The notes under the pieces were generated by a model. It had not been told where the DNA came from, made no database searches, and saw only the letters and a list, made by a program, of their open reading frames with translations. Source: Brevibacterium limosum (GTDB lineage Bacteria; Actinomycetota; Actinomycetes; Actinomycetales; Brevibacteriaceae). From it: a DNA stretch of 64,000 nt. Where the stretch lies: NCBI RefSeq assembly GCF_011617705.1, contig NZ_CP050154.1:3100001-3164000 (forward strand). The letters run 5' to 3'. Below, piece by piece: positions 57,186 to 64,000 of the stretch; the stretch's first letter is position 1, and every line of letters begins with the position of its first letter. Made by a program: the position numbers and the translations under genes.

Positions 57186-57635
57186 ATGGTCAGCGTTCTG
57201 CTCGTTCATCATTCCCCGTCCGCTGCGACTGCGCAGATCGCCGAGGCGGCTGAGTCCGGACTGCGCATTCCCGAGCTCGGCGACATCGAGGTCACAGTCC
57301 GTCCCGCCCTCGAGGCGAGCGTCGAGGAGGTGCTCGCCGCTGATGCCTATGTGCTCGGCACGACTGCGAACTTCGGCTATATCTCGGGCGCCCTCAAGCA
57401 CTTCTTCGACACCACGTATGACGCAGTGCGCGAACCGACCGCCGGCAGGCCGTTCTCCTACTGGATCCACGGCGGCTATGACACGACCGGGGCCGAGACC
57501 GCGATGAAGCAGATCACGACCGGCCTGGGCTGGAAGCTCGCCTTCGACCCGCTCATCTTCACCGGCGAGGTCACCGACGACCACCTCGCGAAGGCCACGG
57601 AGCTCGCAGCCACGGTCGCCGCCTCCGCCGGCTGA
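57186..57635 (+). CDS. flavodoxin/NADPH-dependent FMN reductase-like protein
   Basis: 149 residues with the flavodoxin-like fold. VLLVHHSPSAATAQIAEAA is the phosphate loop, and DAYVLGTTANFGYISGALKHFFD is the NADPH-dependent FMN reductase pattern with the isoalloxazine-side residues, then FSYWIHGGYDTTGAETAM. It is a probable FMN-dependent oxidoreductase with unknown substrate. It has no ribosome site and a -10 six bases upstream, so a leaderless start is likely. Its promoter region was remodelled by the IS. Confidence 0.83.
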   Translation: MVSVLLVHHSPSAATAQIAEAAESGLRIPELGDIEVTVRPALEASVEEVLAADAYVLGTTANFGYISGALKHFFDTTYDAVREPTAGRPFSYWIHGGYDTTGAETAMKQITTGLGWKLAFDPLIFTGEVTDDHLAKATELAATVAASAG

Positions 57636-57645
57636 CCTCCCCTAG

Positions 57646-57707
57646 TTGCTACCCGACGGCGGCCCAGCAACCTCGCGCGAGGTTGCTGGGCCGCCGTCGG
57701 GTAGCAA
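57646..57707. repeat. 31-bp-arm perfect palindrome, copy 2
   Basis: 62-base perfect palindrome beginning TTGCTACCCGACGGCGGCCC, centre GC/GC, starting 11 bases after the flavodoxin-like stop. It shares its core with the repeat at 36775-36830, differing at one or two symmetrical positions. Function as a terminator or as a dispersed REP-like element is possible. Confidence 0.92.
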
Positions 57708-57730
57708 TTGAGGTGGGAAGTTCTTACTGA

Positions 57731-57757
57731 AAGTACTTTCCAATATGGAAAGCACTT
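57731..57757. promoter_or_regulatory. operator-like inverted repeat over the -35 of the membrane protein/winged-helix unit
   Basis: AAGTACTTTCC, spacer AATAT, GGAAAGCACTT: 11-bp arms with one mismatch, and the left arm region holds the perfect palindrome GAAAGTACTTTC. It ends on the -35 hexamer of the promoter at 57756-57784. The winged-helix protein encoded in this unit is the obvious candidate to bind it. Confidence 0.6.
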
Positions 57758-57784
57758 GATATCGTGTAACTACTTCCGCATAAG
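57756..57784 (+). promoter_or_regulatory. promoter of the membrane protein/winged-helix unit
   Basis: TTGATA, a 17-base spacer and CATAAG form a good sigma-70-type promoter, about 35-40 bases before the start codon at 57826. Its -35 overlaps the end of the inverted repeat, so binding there would block transcription. Confidence 0.55.
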
Positions 57785-57825
57785 GTGTCGATGATTCGGT
57801 CGCCGCCTCGAGCACAGGAGCTTAC

Positions 57826-58248
57826 ATGAACGCGAACCCCACCCCGCAGCAGGCGGCCGATCTTCTCTACCAGGTCGAGGCGAACCAGTCTCAGGCGCGC
57901 AGCGGAGACGCGTGGCCGCTCGTCACACTGCTCTTCGTCCTCTCCGCAGGGCTCTCCGTCGGACTCATGGCCATCGGCATCATCGACGACAACACGACTC
58001 AGCTGCTCATCGCCGGTGCCGGACTGAGCTGGCTCGTCCCGGCGCTGGTCGTCTACCTCGTCAAGGCTCTGTCCTGGAGCCGTCGCTCCACGGCCCTCCT
58101 GCTGACCTGGCTGGGCGTCATCATCGTCGCCTTCATCGCCGGTGTCATGGCCGACTCCTTCGCAGCCGGCAGCCCCGTGCCGTTCATCGCCGCAGGGCTG
58201 CTGTGGCTCGCCGCCCCGGCCTTCTCTCTGCTGGCCCTGCGGCGCTGA
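57826..58248 (+). CDS. four-helix membrane protein, function unknown
   Basis: 140 residues. A cytoplasmic N-terminus (PQQAADLLYQVEANQSQARSG) is followed by four helices (LVTLLFVLSAGLSVGLMAIGI, LLIAGAGLSWLVPALVVYLV, LLLTWLGVIIVAFIAGVMA, FIAAGLLWLAAPAFSLLAL). CAGGAG precedes ATG. It is linked to the winged-helix gene downstream. Similar pairs occur in many actinobacteria, where the membrane protein has no established job. Confidence 0.75.
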   Translation: MNANPTPQQAADLLYQVEANQSQARSGDAWPLVTLLFVLSAGLSVGLMAIGIIDDNTTQLLIAGAGLSWLVPALVVYLVKALSWSRRSTALLLTWLGVIIVAFIAGVMADSFAAGSPVPFIAAGLLWLAAPAFSLLALRR

Positions 58249-58406
58249 GGCAACGCCGAAACGGTGCGCACACAGCGTGATACAGCGATCGTCCGGTCGA
58301 TCCGGGACGCACCCACGCACGAATGCGACGCGGATCGACCAGACAAGTTCAGCACCGCTGTCGATGGCCGGCGCAACTCGACGAACTCGATGAAGGAGCA
58401 GCGACG

Positions 58407-58790
58407 ATGACTGCGAAACAGTACTCTCTGACAGACTCCGACGACGCACACGCAGTCGACGCGCGGACAGCGGAGGAGAACGAGAGGATTCCCCACCTCG
58501 GCGACTCCCTGGCCCGGCTCGAACCGGAACTGAACAACCCCACGCGACTGGGCATCGTCTCGAGCCTGAAGAACCGAGACAGGGCAGAGTTCAAGCTGCT
58601 GCGCGACAGCCTCGGAGTCTCCGATTCCGTGCTGTCCCGACACATCACCGCCTTGGAGAGAGCCGGGATGGTCGAAGTCAAGAAGGGATATGTGGGCAAA
58701 CGCCCCCGCACCTGGGTCTCGATCAGCGACGACGGAACCATTCGTCTCGACGCACATATCCAGGCGCTGCGGGAACTTGCCGGAGGTTGA
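58407..58790 (+). CDS. winged-helix transcriptional regulator (ArsR/MarR-like)
   Basis: 127 residues. After a 25-residue acidic lead, ELNNPTRLGIVSSLKNRDRAEFKLLRDSLGVSDSVLSRHITALERAGMVEVKKGY gives helix-turn-helix and wing, with the wing tip GKRPRTWVSISDDG. The pattern is that of single-domain winged-helix repressors paired with small membrane proteins. AAGGAG precedes ATG. It probably binds the AAGTACTTTCC repeat upstream of the unit. Confidence 0.82.
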   Translation: MTAKQYSLTDSDDAHAVDARTAEENERIPHLGDSLARLEPELNNPTRLGIVSSLKNRDRAEFKLLRDSLGVSDSVLSRHITALERAGMVEVKKGYVGKRPRTWVSISDDGTIRLDAHIQALRELAGG

Positions 58791-58858
58791 CTCTCAGACA
58801 CCATTCCCCCTGGTGAGAAGATCGGTTAGGGTGATGGAAACCGCTGCAAGGAGGCATG

Positions 58859-60265
58859 ATGACCACACCGACGAGCTCCGAGATCCCGTTCCTCGAACTC
58901 CACGAAGTCTCTGCTCTCATCCGAACCCGACAGCTGTCCTCCCATGAGGTCACCGAGGCGATGCTTGAGCGCATCGACAGCCTCGAACCCCGGCTGCAGG
59001 CCTTCGCCACGGTCATGGCCGAATCCGCTCTCGCCGAGGCCGACCGGGCCGATGCGCTGCTGGCTCGCGGACACTGGCTCGGCGACCTGCACGGTGTTCC
59101 CGTGGCGGTGAAGGACCTGGCCAACACCCACGATGCGCCGACGGGCGCCGGCACCACGATCCATGCGGACTTCCGCCCCGACGCAGATGCCACCGTCGTC
59201 GCCCGACTGCGGGCCGCCGGAGCCGTCATCCTCGGCAAACTGCGCCTGACCGAGGGCGCGTTCACCGGTCACCATCCGGACCTGCCGACCCCGGTCAACC
59301 CATGGGAGGCCGGCACCTGGTCAGGAGTCTCCTCATCGGGCTCTGGTGTGGCCACCGCGGCCGGACTCTGCTTTGCCTCTCTCGGGTCGGACACCGGCGG
59401 ATCGATCCGTCTGCCGTCCTCGGCCAATGGCGTCACCGGCCTCAAACCGACCTGGGGCCGCGTCTCTCGCCACGGCATCTTCGCACTCGCTCCCAGCCTC
59501 GACCACATCGGGCCCATGACCCGCAGTGCCCGTGATGCCGCGATCGTGCTGCGGGCCATCGCCGGCCACGATCCCGCCGATCCCACCTCCTCGCTCGAGC
59601 CGGTCCCCGACTATCCCCGGCAGCTGCGCGTCGACCGGGCTCCGGTCGTCGGTGTCGACCACGCGCTGGCCGCAGAGCACTTCGACGCCGCCACGAATGC
59701 GATGCTCGACGACACCATCGAAGCCGTCACCGGCTTGGGGTGGAGGGTTGTCGAGGTCGAGACTCCCGGCATGGAGGCGGCGGCCCAGGAATGGACGGCG
59801 CTGTGCGGGGTCGAAACCGCCGGCGTCCACGCCGAGACGTATCCGGCTCGCTCGACGGAATACGGTCCCGACCTGTCAGGTCTCATCGAGGTGGGGCGCG
59901 GCCTGTCCGCCGTCGACTACCACCGGCTGCTCGAATCCAGACGGGCCTTCACCGGTCGCATGCGCACACTCATGGCCGATATCGATCTGCTTCTGCTGCC
60001 GGGAATCGGCGTCGGCTCACCGACGATCGAACAGATGGCGAATCTGGGTTCGGATCCGAAGCTGTTCGCCGCGGTGACCGTGCCGACGGCTCCGATCGAC
60101 AACTGCGGGATGCCGTCGATCACGGTGCCCGCAGGGTTCACCGACCGCGGCACTCCCCTGGCCGCTCAGTTCGTCGGCGGTGACTTCACCGAGCCCTTGG
60201 TCTTGGCGGCCGGTCACGCCTTCCAGCAGGTCACCGGATTCCACACTCGCCACCCGGCCACGTAG
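58859..60265 (+). CDS. amidase (amidase-signature family)
   Basis: 468 residues. The Ser-cisSer-Lys triad is visible: Lys in GVPVAVKDLANTH, and the Ser residues in WSGVSSSGSGVATAAGL and SDTGGSIRLPSS. It hydrolyses amides; GatA-like function is unlikely because no gatB or gatC is adjacent. Two ATGs overlap after AAGGAGG; the second (chosen) has four bases of spacing, the first only one. It is convergent with the AlkD-like gene. Confidence 0.88.
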   Translation: MTTPTSSEIPFLELHEVSALIRTRQLSSHEVTEAMLERIDSLEPRLQAFATVMAESALAEADRADALLARGHWLGDLHGVPVAVKDLANTHDAPTGAGTTIHADFRPDADATVVARLRAAGAVILGKLRLTEGAFTGHHPDLPTPVNPWEAGTWSGVSSSGSGVATAAGLCFASLGSDTGGSIRLPSSANGVTGLKPTWGRVSRHGIFALAPSLDHIGPMTRSARDAAIVLRAIAGHDPADPTSSLEPVPDYPRQLRVDRAPVVGVDHALAAEHFDAATNAMLDDTIEAVTGLGWRVVEVETPGMEAAAQEWTALCGVETAGVHAETYPARSTEYGPDLSGLIEVGRGLSAVDYHRLLESRRAFTGRMRTLMADIDLLLLPGIGVGSPTIEQMANLGSDPKLFAAVTVPTAPIDNCGMPSITVPAGFTDRGTPLAAQFVGGDFTEPLVLAAGHAFQQVTGFHTRHPAT

Positions 60266-60290
60266 CCAAGGCGCGGCATCTGTCATCGGC

Positions 60291-60977
60291 TCACTTCGCT
60301 GCCTTGCGGGACACCATCTCCGTGATCCACGTCGGGGCGAAGGGCGAGGTGCAGCCGGGAGAGGTCGGGTAGTCGCGCAGCACGCCGAGGCGCTCACCGA
60401 TGTCGATGGCCCGGGCCCGCAGGTCCGGGTTCTCGATGCCGATATACGACAGCGTCTCGTTCATCGCCCACTGCAGCCGTTCGGGCGCATCCGCCATCTC
60501 GGCCTCGATCACATCCAGCAGACCGGACAGGTCGAGGCCCTCGGGTTTCCGGTTCACCCGCTCGCTCGTCAGCGCCCACCCGGCGGAGGCGACCGCCGGG
60601 TCGGGATCATCCGTCCAGGTCCGGCGCAGCGCCTCGGCGTGGGGTGACTTCTTGACGATGTTGCTGACCAGCCAGCCGTGGACTTTCGGGACACCTGAGT
60701 CCCGCAGCATCTCATCAAGCTGTGCTTCGCTCCAGGCCTTCGGGCGCATGATGAGGATCGCGACGAGGCGGGCCGCGGAGTCTCCGGACGCCCAGAGTTC
60801 GGCGGCGAGGTCGTCGTTCTTCTTCAGTTCCTTCGCCATGGCTCGCAGCTTCGTGAGGTTGACCGCGTGGTCGTCGCCGTGGCGGGCGTTGACGGCGCGG
60901 ATCTTCTCATCCTCGAGTGAGGTCAGGGTGGCGAGCACCTCGGTGCTGGTGGTCAGGTCAGTCATCGTCATCGGCAT
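60291..60977 (-). CDS. AlkD-like DNA alkylation repair protein
   Basis: 228 residues made of HEAT-like helical repeats. KKNDDLAAELWASGDSAARLVAILIM, WLVSNIVKK and AGWALTSERV match the PF08713 family, which excises bulky or charged alkyl bases without base flipping. Three closely spaced ATGs (MPMTMTD) overlap the end of the FUSC gene; which is used is uncertain. A role in repair is inferred from the family only. Confidence 0.8.
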   Translation of the reverse strand: MPMTMTDLTTSTEVLATLTSLEDEKIRAVNARHGDDHAVNLTKLRAMAKELKKNDDLAAELWASGDSAARLVAILIMRPKAWSEAQLDEMLRDSGVPKVHGWLVSNIVKKSPHAEALRRTWTDDPDPAVASAGWALTSERVNRKPEGLDLSGLLDVIEAEMADAPERLQWAMNETLSYIGIENPDLRARAIDIGERLGVLRDYPTSPGCTSPFAPTWITEMVSRKAAK

Positions 60978-62028
60978 GCGGGGACGTTTCGAGCTGGGCG
61001 CGTGACTTATTCACTCCTCTGAATCCGACGATGACGACGATCATGCCGACGACCGCACCGATGACGGTTTCGATGGCGCGGGAGGCCAGCAGCTCCGTGA
61101 CCGGGTGCGGGTTGCCGATCTGAGTCATGAGCAGGGCCAACGGTGTGATGAAGAGCAGAGCCACCGAATAGTTGCGCAGCACGAAGATCTCGGCGAGGAA
61201 CTGCAGCAGGATCACCCACACGACCAGCTGCCAGGCCTCGGTGGGGAACGACAGCAGGAATGCGGTGACGATCACGCCCAGCAGGGTTCCGACCACACGG
61301 TGGACACCGCGCTTGAGGCGGGCCGAACGTCCCGGCGGGGTGATCGGTGCGACCGCTGCGACCATCGCCCAGTAGCTGTGGGACAGCAGCGGCAGCACAT
61401 CGATGAGCAGCGTGCCCAGTATTCCCGCGATGAGCGGGGCGATCGTGAACCGGGCGGCGTGGGCGGCGAGTTCGGCCTTGCCCGCCGGCGAGAGTCCCAC
61501 CCGGACGTAGGTCTCCTTCTCCGGCGGCATCCGTTCGCCGATGCGGTGGGCCAGAGCCCCGAGACCGATGCTCACCAGCGCCGAGGCGGCCGCCACGCCC
61601 ATCGCCAGCGGCACCGGTGCGCCGTTCGGGATGGAACCGACGGCTCCGGTGGCGAAGATGAAGAAGATCGACCCGCCGGGTTTGAGCCGGAAGCGCAGGG
61701 CGATGGCCGCTCCCACGCCGGACACCAGCGAGGTGACGACGACGAGTGCCCAGATCGATGCGCCGAGGCTGCCCAGCAGCGCCCCGATGCCCACGCAGAC
61801 GACGAGGACGACGGCCGCGATCGATTGCCGCCTCGTCCGTGAGCGTGGGGTTTCGAATCGGGCATAGATGCCGGTGAAGGCGCCGAAGGCGGCATAGACG
61901 GCAAGGTCGAGGCGGTCGATTCCGAGCAGCACGAGGAGCGGGATGGCGACTCCCAAGGCGATGCGGAACGCGGGAATATGGTCGCGTTCGCCCGGTGGGA
62001 TGCGGAAGAACTCCTGCACGCGGCTCAA
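60958..62028 (-). CDS. FUSC-family membrane protein (aromatic acid exporter-like)
   Basis: 356 residues with about ten helices in two halves. AFRIALGVAIPLLVLLGIDRLDLAVYAAFGAFTGIYAR begins the first, and YWAMVAAVAPITPPGRSARLKRGVHRVVGTLLGVIVTAF is the FUSC signature of the second. A short acidic tail ends it. The large cytoplasmic domain of AaeB is absent. The start is TTG at MSRVQEFF or GTG three codons on. It overlaps the AlkD-like gene. The cargo is unknown. Confidence 0.83.
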   Translation of the reverse strand: MSRVQEFFRIPPGERDHIPAFRIALGVAIPLLVLLGIDRLDLAVYAAFGAFTGIYARFETPRSRTRRQSIAAVVLVVCVGIGALLGSLGASIWALVVVTSLVSGVGAAIALRFRLKPGGSIFFIFATGAVGSIPNGAPVPLAMGVAAASALVSIGLGALAHRIGERMPPEKETYVRVGLSPAGKAELAAHAARFTIAPLIAGILGTLLIDVLPLLSHSYWAMVAAVAPITPPGRSARLKRGVHRVVGTLLGVIVTAFLLSFPTEAWQLVVWVILLQFLAEIFVLRNYSVALLFITPLALLMTQIGNPHPVTELLASRAIETVIGAVVGMIVVIVGFRGVNKSRAQLETSPHADDDD

Positions 62029-62224
62029 GCGGATTCGGCCCCTTTCGGACTCGGAAACGGACCCCGGTGACGGGATCGCTGGGATGGGAGGGTGAGTTGA
62101 AGGCTCCCTTCGATCCTAGTCGGCTGCCGGTGCGGGTCGACGTCTTCCGCCGGTAGGAGTGATCAACCTCGCTCGCCGAGGCGGCCGACCGAGACCGTGA
62201 TCACTGCGGTTTCCGTCCTCATCG

Positions 62225-63424
62225 TCAGTCCGGAGGCTTCCGTCCTGGTCGGACCCGTGCCGCCTGCCGGTTGAGGTGGTCGCGTTCGGCTACGCTTGCG
62301 GCCCGTTTCGCGGCCAGTGCATAGAGGTCAGCGGCCTTCTCCGACTGTCCTGCCCGTTCGCGCAGATGTGCCTCCACGGCGAAGTAGCGCGGCAGACTCT
62401 CCTCCAGCCCCCGCAGTTCGGCCAGACCGGCCGCAGGGCCGTCGGCCTCCCCGACGGCCACGGCCCGGTTGAGGCGCACGATCGGCGTATCGCGCAGGGC
62501 CAGCAGCTCGTCGTACCACTCGACGATCTGCACCCAATCGGTGTCGTCGACCTGCTGAGCATCGGCGTGCAGCGCCGCAATCGCCGCCTGTGCCTGATAC
62601 TGTCCGAGTTCGTCGCGGGCGAGCGCGGACTGCAGGATCTCGATGCCCTCGCGGATAAGGTGTCGATCCCATCGAGAGCGGTCCTGATCGACCAGGGCGA
62701 TGAGTCGACCGGCGGGACCGAACCGGGCGTCGCGACGGGCGTGGTGGAGGAGCATGAGCGCGAGGAGTCCGTCCACCTCGGCGGATTCGATCATCGTCTT
62801 CAGCGTCCGGGTCAGTCGGATCGCTTCGGCGACGAGGTCGACGTCGCCCGAGTGGCCCTCGTTGAACACGAGGTAGAGAGTGGTGAGCACCGAGGACAGC
62901 TCGCCGAGCCGGTTGAGTCGTGAGCCTGCGATCGTGGATTTGGCGCGGCTGATGCGTTGGGCCATCGTCGCTTCGGGCACCATATAGGCGTCGGCGATCT
63001 GCTTCGTAGTCAGTCCGCCCACCGCCCGCAGGGTCAGGGCCACCGCCGAGGCGGGACTGAGGTCGGGATGGGCGCAGAGGAAGTAGAGATCGAGGGTGTC
63101 ATCGGCGTTCGCGACGCTGTCGGTCCCGGGTTCGGCTGAGGCCCCTGGTTCGGCGAGTGTGGCTGCCATGACCCGTTCCTCGCGTCTCATCCGCGTTCCG
63201 TCGGACCGCACGGTATCGAGGAACTTCCGCCACGCCACTGTCACAAGCCAGCCCTGCCGGTCGCGGGGCGGCTCGGACGGCCACGATCGCAGGGCTGCGA
63301 TGAGGGCGTCCTGAACGGCATCCTCGGCGGTCGCGAAGTCTGCTCCACGACTGACGAGGATGCCGATCACGGCGGGGACGAGCCCACGCAGCTCCGCCTC
63401 GGCGAGGGGATCCGGATCGGTCAT
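62225..63424 (-). CDS. ECF42-type RNA polymerase sigma factor with C-terminal TPR-like extension
   Basis: 399 residues. Sigma-2 region: FATAEDAVQDALIAALRSWP and GWLVTVAWRKFLDTVRSDG. Sigma-4 region: LRAVGGLTTKQIADAYMVPEATMAQRISRAKSTI. The remaining 210 residues, with LYLVFNEGHSG, DRSRWD and helical repeats, are the DUF6596/TPR extension that defines ECF42 and stands in for an anti-sigma factor. The start follows GGAG. It is immediately downstream of the YciI/DGPF gene, its standard partner. Confidence 0.93.
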   Translation of the reverse strand: MTDPDPLAEAELRGLVPAVIGILVSRGADFATAEDAVQDALIAALRSWPSEPPRDRQGWLVTVAWRKFLDTVRSDGTRMRREERVMAATLAEPGASAEPGTDSVANADDTLDLYFLCAHPDLSPASAVALTLRAVGGLTTKQIADAYMVPEATMAQRISRAKSTIAGSRLNRLGELSSVLTTLYLVFNEGHSGDVDLVAEAIRLTRTLKTMIESAEVDGLLALMLLHHARRDARFGPAGRLIALVDQDRSRWDRHLIREGIEILQSALARDELGQYQAQAAIAALHADAQQVDDTDWVQIVEWYDELLALRDTPIVRLNRAVAVGEADGPAAGLAELRGLEESLPRYFAVEAHLRERAGQSEKAADLYALAAKRAASVAERDHLNRQAARVRPGRKPPD

Positions 63425-63448
63425 AGCGGACTCCGTTCGCGTCCCCGA

Positions 63449-63856
63449 TCACTCGTCCACGTTGGGTGCGTGGTCGAGGAAAGGCCGCAGTTCGAGCCAT
63501 TCGTTGATCGGCTCCCCGCCTTTGCCCGGTGCGGCCGACAGCTCACCGGCGAGTTCGAGGGCACGGTCGTAGTTCTCGACGTCGATGACCATCCACCCGG
63601 CGATGAGGTCCTTCGTCTCGGGGAAGGGACCGTCCGTGACCGGAGGTCTGCCCGGTCCACCCGATTGGACGAAGGTGCCCTCGGGTGAGAGTGCCTGGGA
63701 GTCGACGAATTCGCCGGTGTCCTTGAGTTTGTCGGCGAAGGCGTTCATATACGCCATATGTGCGTCGACCTCGGCGGGGCTCCACTGGTCCATCGGGGTG
63801 TAGTCCATATATTCGCTCGACATCCGATAGTGCTTGAGCATGAGGTACTTGGCCAT
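63449..63856 (-). CDS. YciI-related (DGPF-domain) protein
   Basis: 135 residues. MAKYLMLKHYR starts the ferredoxin-like fold, and PPVTDGPFPETKDLIAGWMVIDVENYDRALELA contains the DGPF-x-E motif. It is a presumed target and partner of the ECF42 sigma factor. AAGGAGACCATC before ATG sets the start; eight upstream codons in frame are unlikely. Its enzymatic role is unknown. Confidence 0.9.
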   Translation of the reverse strand: MAKYLMLKHYRMSSEYMDYTPMDQWSPAEVDAHMAYMNAFADKLKDTGEFVDSQALSPEGTFVQSGGPGRPPVTDGPFPETKDLIAGWMVIDVENYDRALELAGELSAAPGKGGEPINEWLELRPFLDHAPNVDE

Positions 63857-63911
63857 GATGGTCTCCTTGTCTTGTGTCGCTCGCACGGGGTGTGCTCGCT
63901 GACGTATCTGG

Positions 63912-63938
63912 GACGCAGCCGGACGAGTGTTCTCGACA
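63912..63938 (-). promoter_or_regulatory. candidate ECF42-dependent promoter of the DGPF-sigma operon
   Basis: On the minus strand TGTCGA, 17 bases, then CGTC. As I recall, ECF42 factors recognise TGTCGA at -35 and CGA/TC at -10, often in front of their own DGPF gene. It is 56 bases before the DGPF start. The rest of the terminal stretch (63939-64000) shows nothing further. Confidence 0.5.
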
Positions 63939-64000
63939 TCAGCGGCGAAGATCTCTCGGTTTCATTCTGCTCAGGTCGTCGAACACAGTCCCAGAATAGG

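Overview
This 64 kb window is a GC-rich chromosomal segment of an actinobacterium. The genes point this way: a topoisomerase I with a Lys/Ala-rich tail, a Crp regulator almost identical in layout to mycobacterial Crp/corynebacterial GlxR, a TadE/DUF4244/CpaE 'helicase-secretion' locus, a mycothiol-transferase-like (TIGR03085) protein, DUF1707 and DUF2617. Gene order from holB through topA, helicase, tad locus, acs, holin-like protein, Nudix, nth, crp, metallo-beta-lactamase-fold protein, RidA, PBP, metallophosphatase, asd-lysC, recR and dnaX follows (from memory) the Rv3644c-Rv3721c region of Mycobacterium tuberculosis, with different lineage-specific insertions. A Micrococcales genus such as Brevibacterium is my best guess; the genus is inference.

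Layout. 1-2.2 kb: fatty-acid beta-oxidation operon (thiolase plus a hydratase/dehydrogenase cut by the window edge). 2.4-4.4 kb: a small cationic secreted protein, tRNA-Thr and an M20 peptidase. 4.4-15 kb: DNA-replication block (holB, a membrane-fused thymidylate kinase, topA), with a lipoate-ligase-like protein, an acetyltransferase and a methyltransferase. 14.8-22.4 kb: MrfA-like helicase facing a translationally coupled Flp/Tad-type pilus cluster. 22.6-25.1 kb: an 849-residue low-complexity four-helix membrane protein. 25.5-33 kb: acs, holin-like protein, Nudix, nth, crp, MBL-fold, degenerate Nudix, RidA and a 51-residue DUF4177 gene. 33.4-36.7 kb: class A PBP and a metallophosphatase. 36.8-39.7 kb: zinc/manganese-type ABC importer. 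40-42.4 kb: lysC-asd. 42.7-43.5 kb: Xre/DUF2975 pair. 43.7-47.7 kb: recR-dnaX. 47.8-53.6 kb: a plus-strand run ending in the conserved DUF4178-DUF2617-DUF350-spermidine-synthase-like operon. 53.7-57.6 kb: DUF4190 protein, TIGR03085 protein, sirtuin, a broken IS4-family element and a flavodoxin-like protein. 57.7-64 kb: membrane protein/winged-helix pair, amidase, AlkD-like protein, FUSC transporter, and an ECF42-type sigma factor with its YciI/DGPF partner.

How it works together. Most genes are housekeeping: replication and recombination, acetate activation, aspartate-family amino acids, cell wall and metal uptake. ATGA overlaps tie together the pilus genes, the metal importer, lysC-asd, dnaX-recR and the MBL/Nudix pair. 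Convergent and tail positions are marked by long GC-rich hairpins. One hairpin type is a near-identical palindrome that occurs twice, 21 kb apart. Several small regulators have AT-rich palindromes in front of their units that look like operators. No CRISPR array, rRNA, prophage or obvious defence island was seen.
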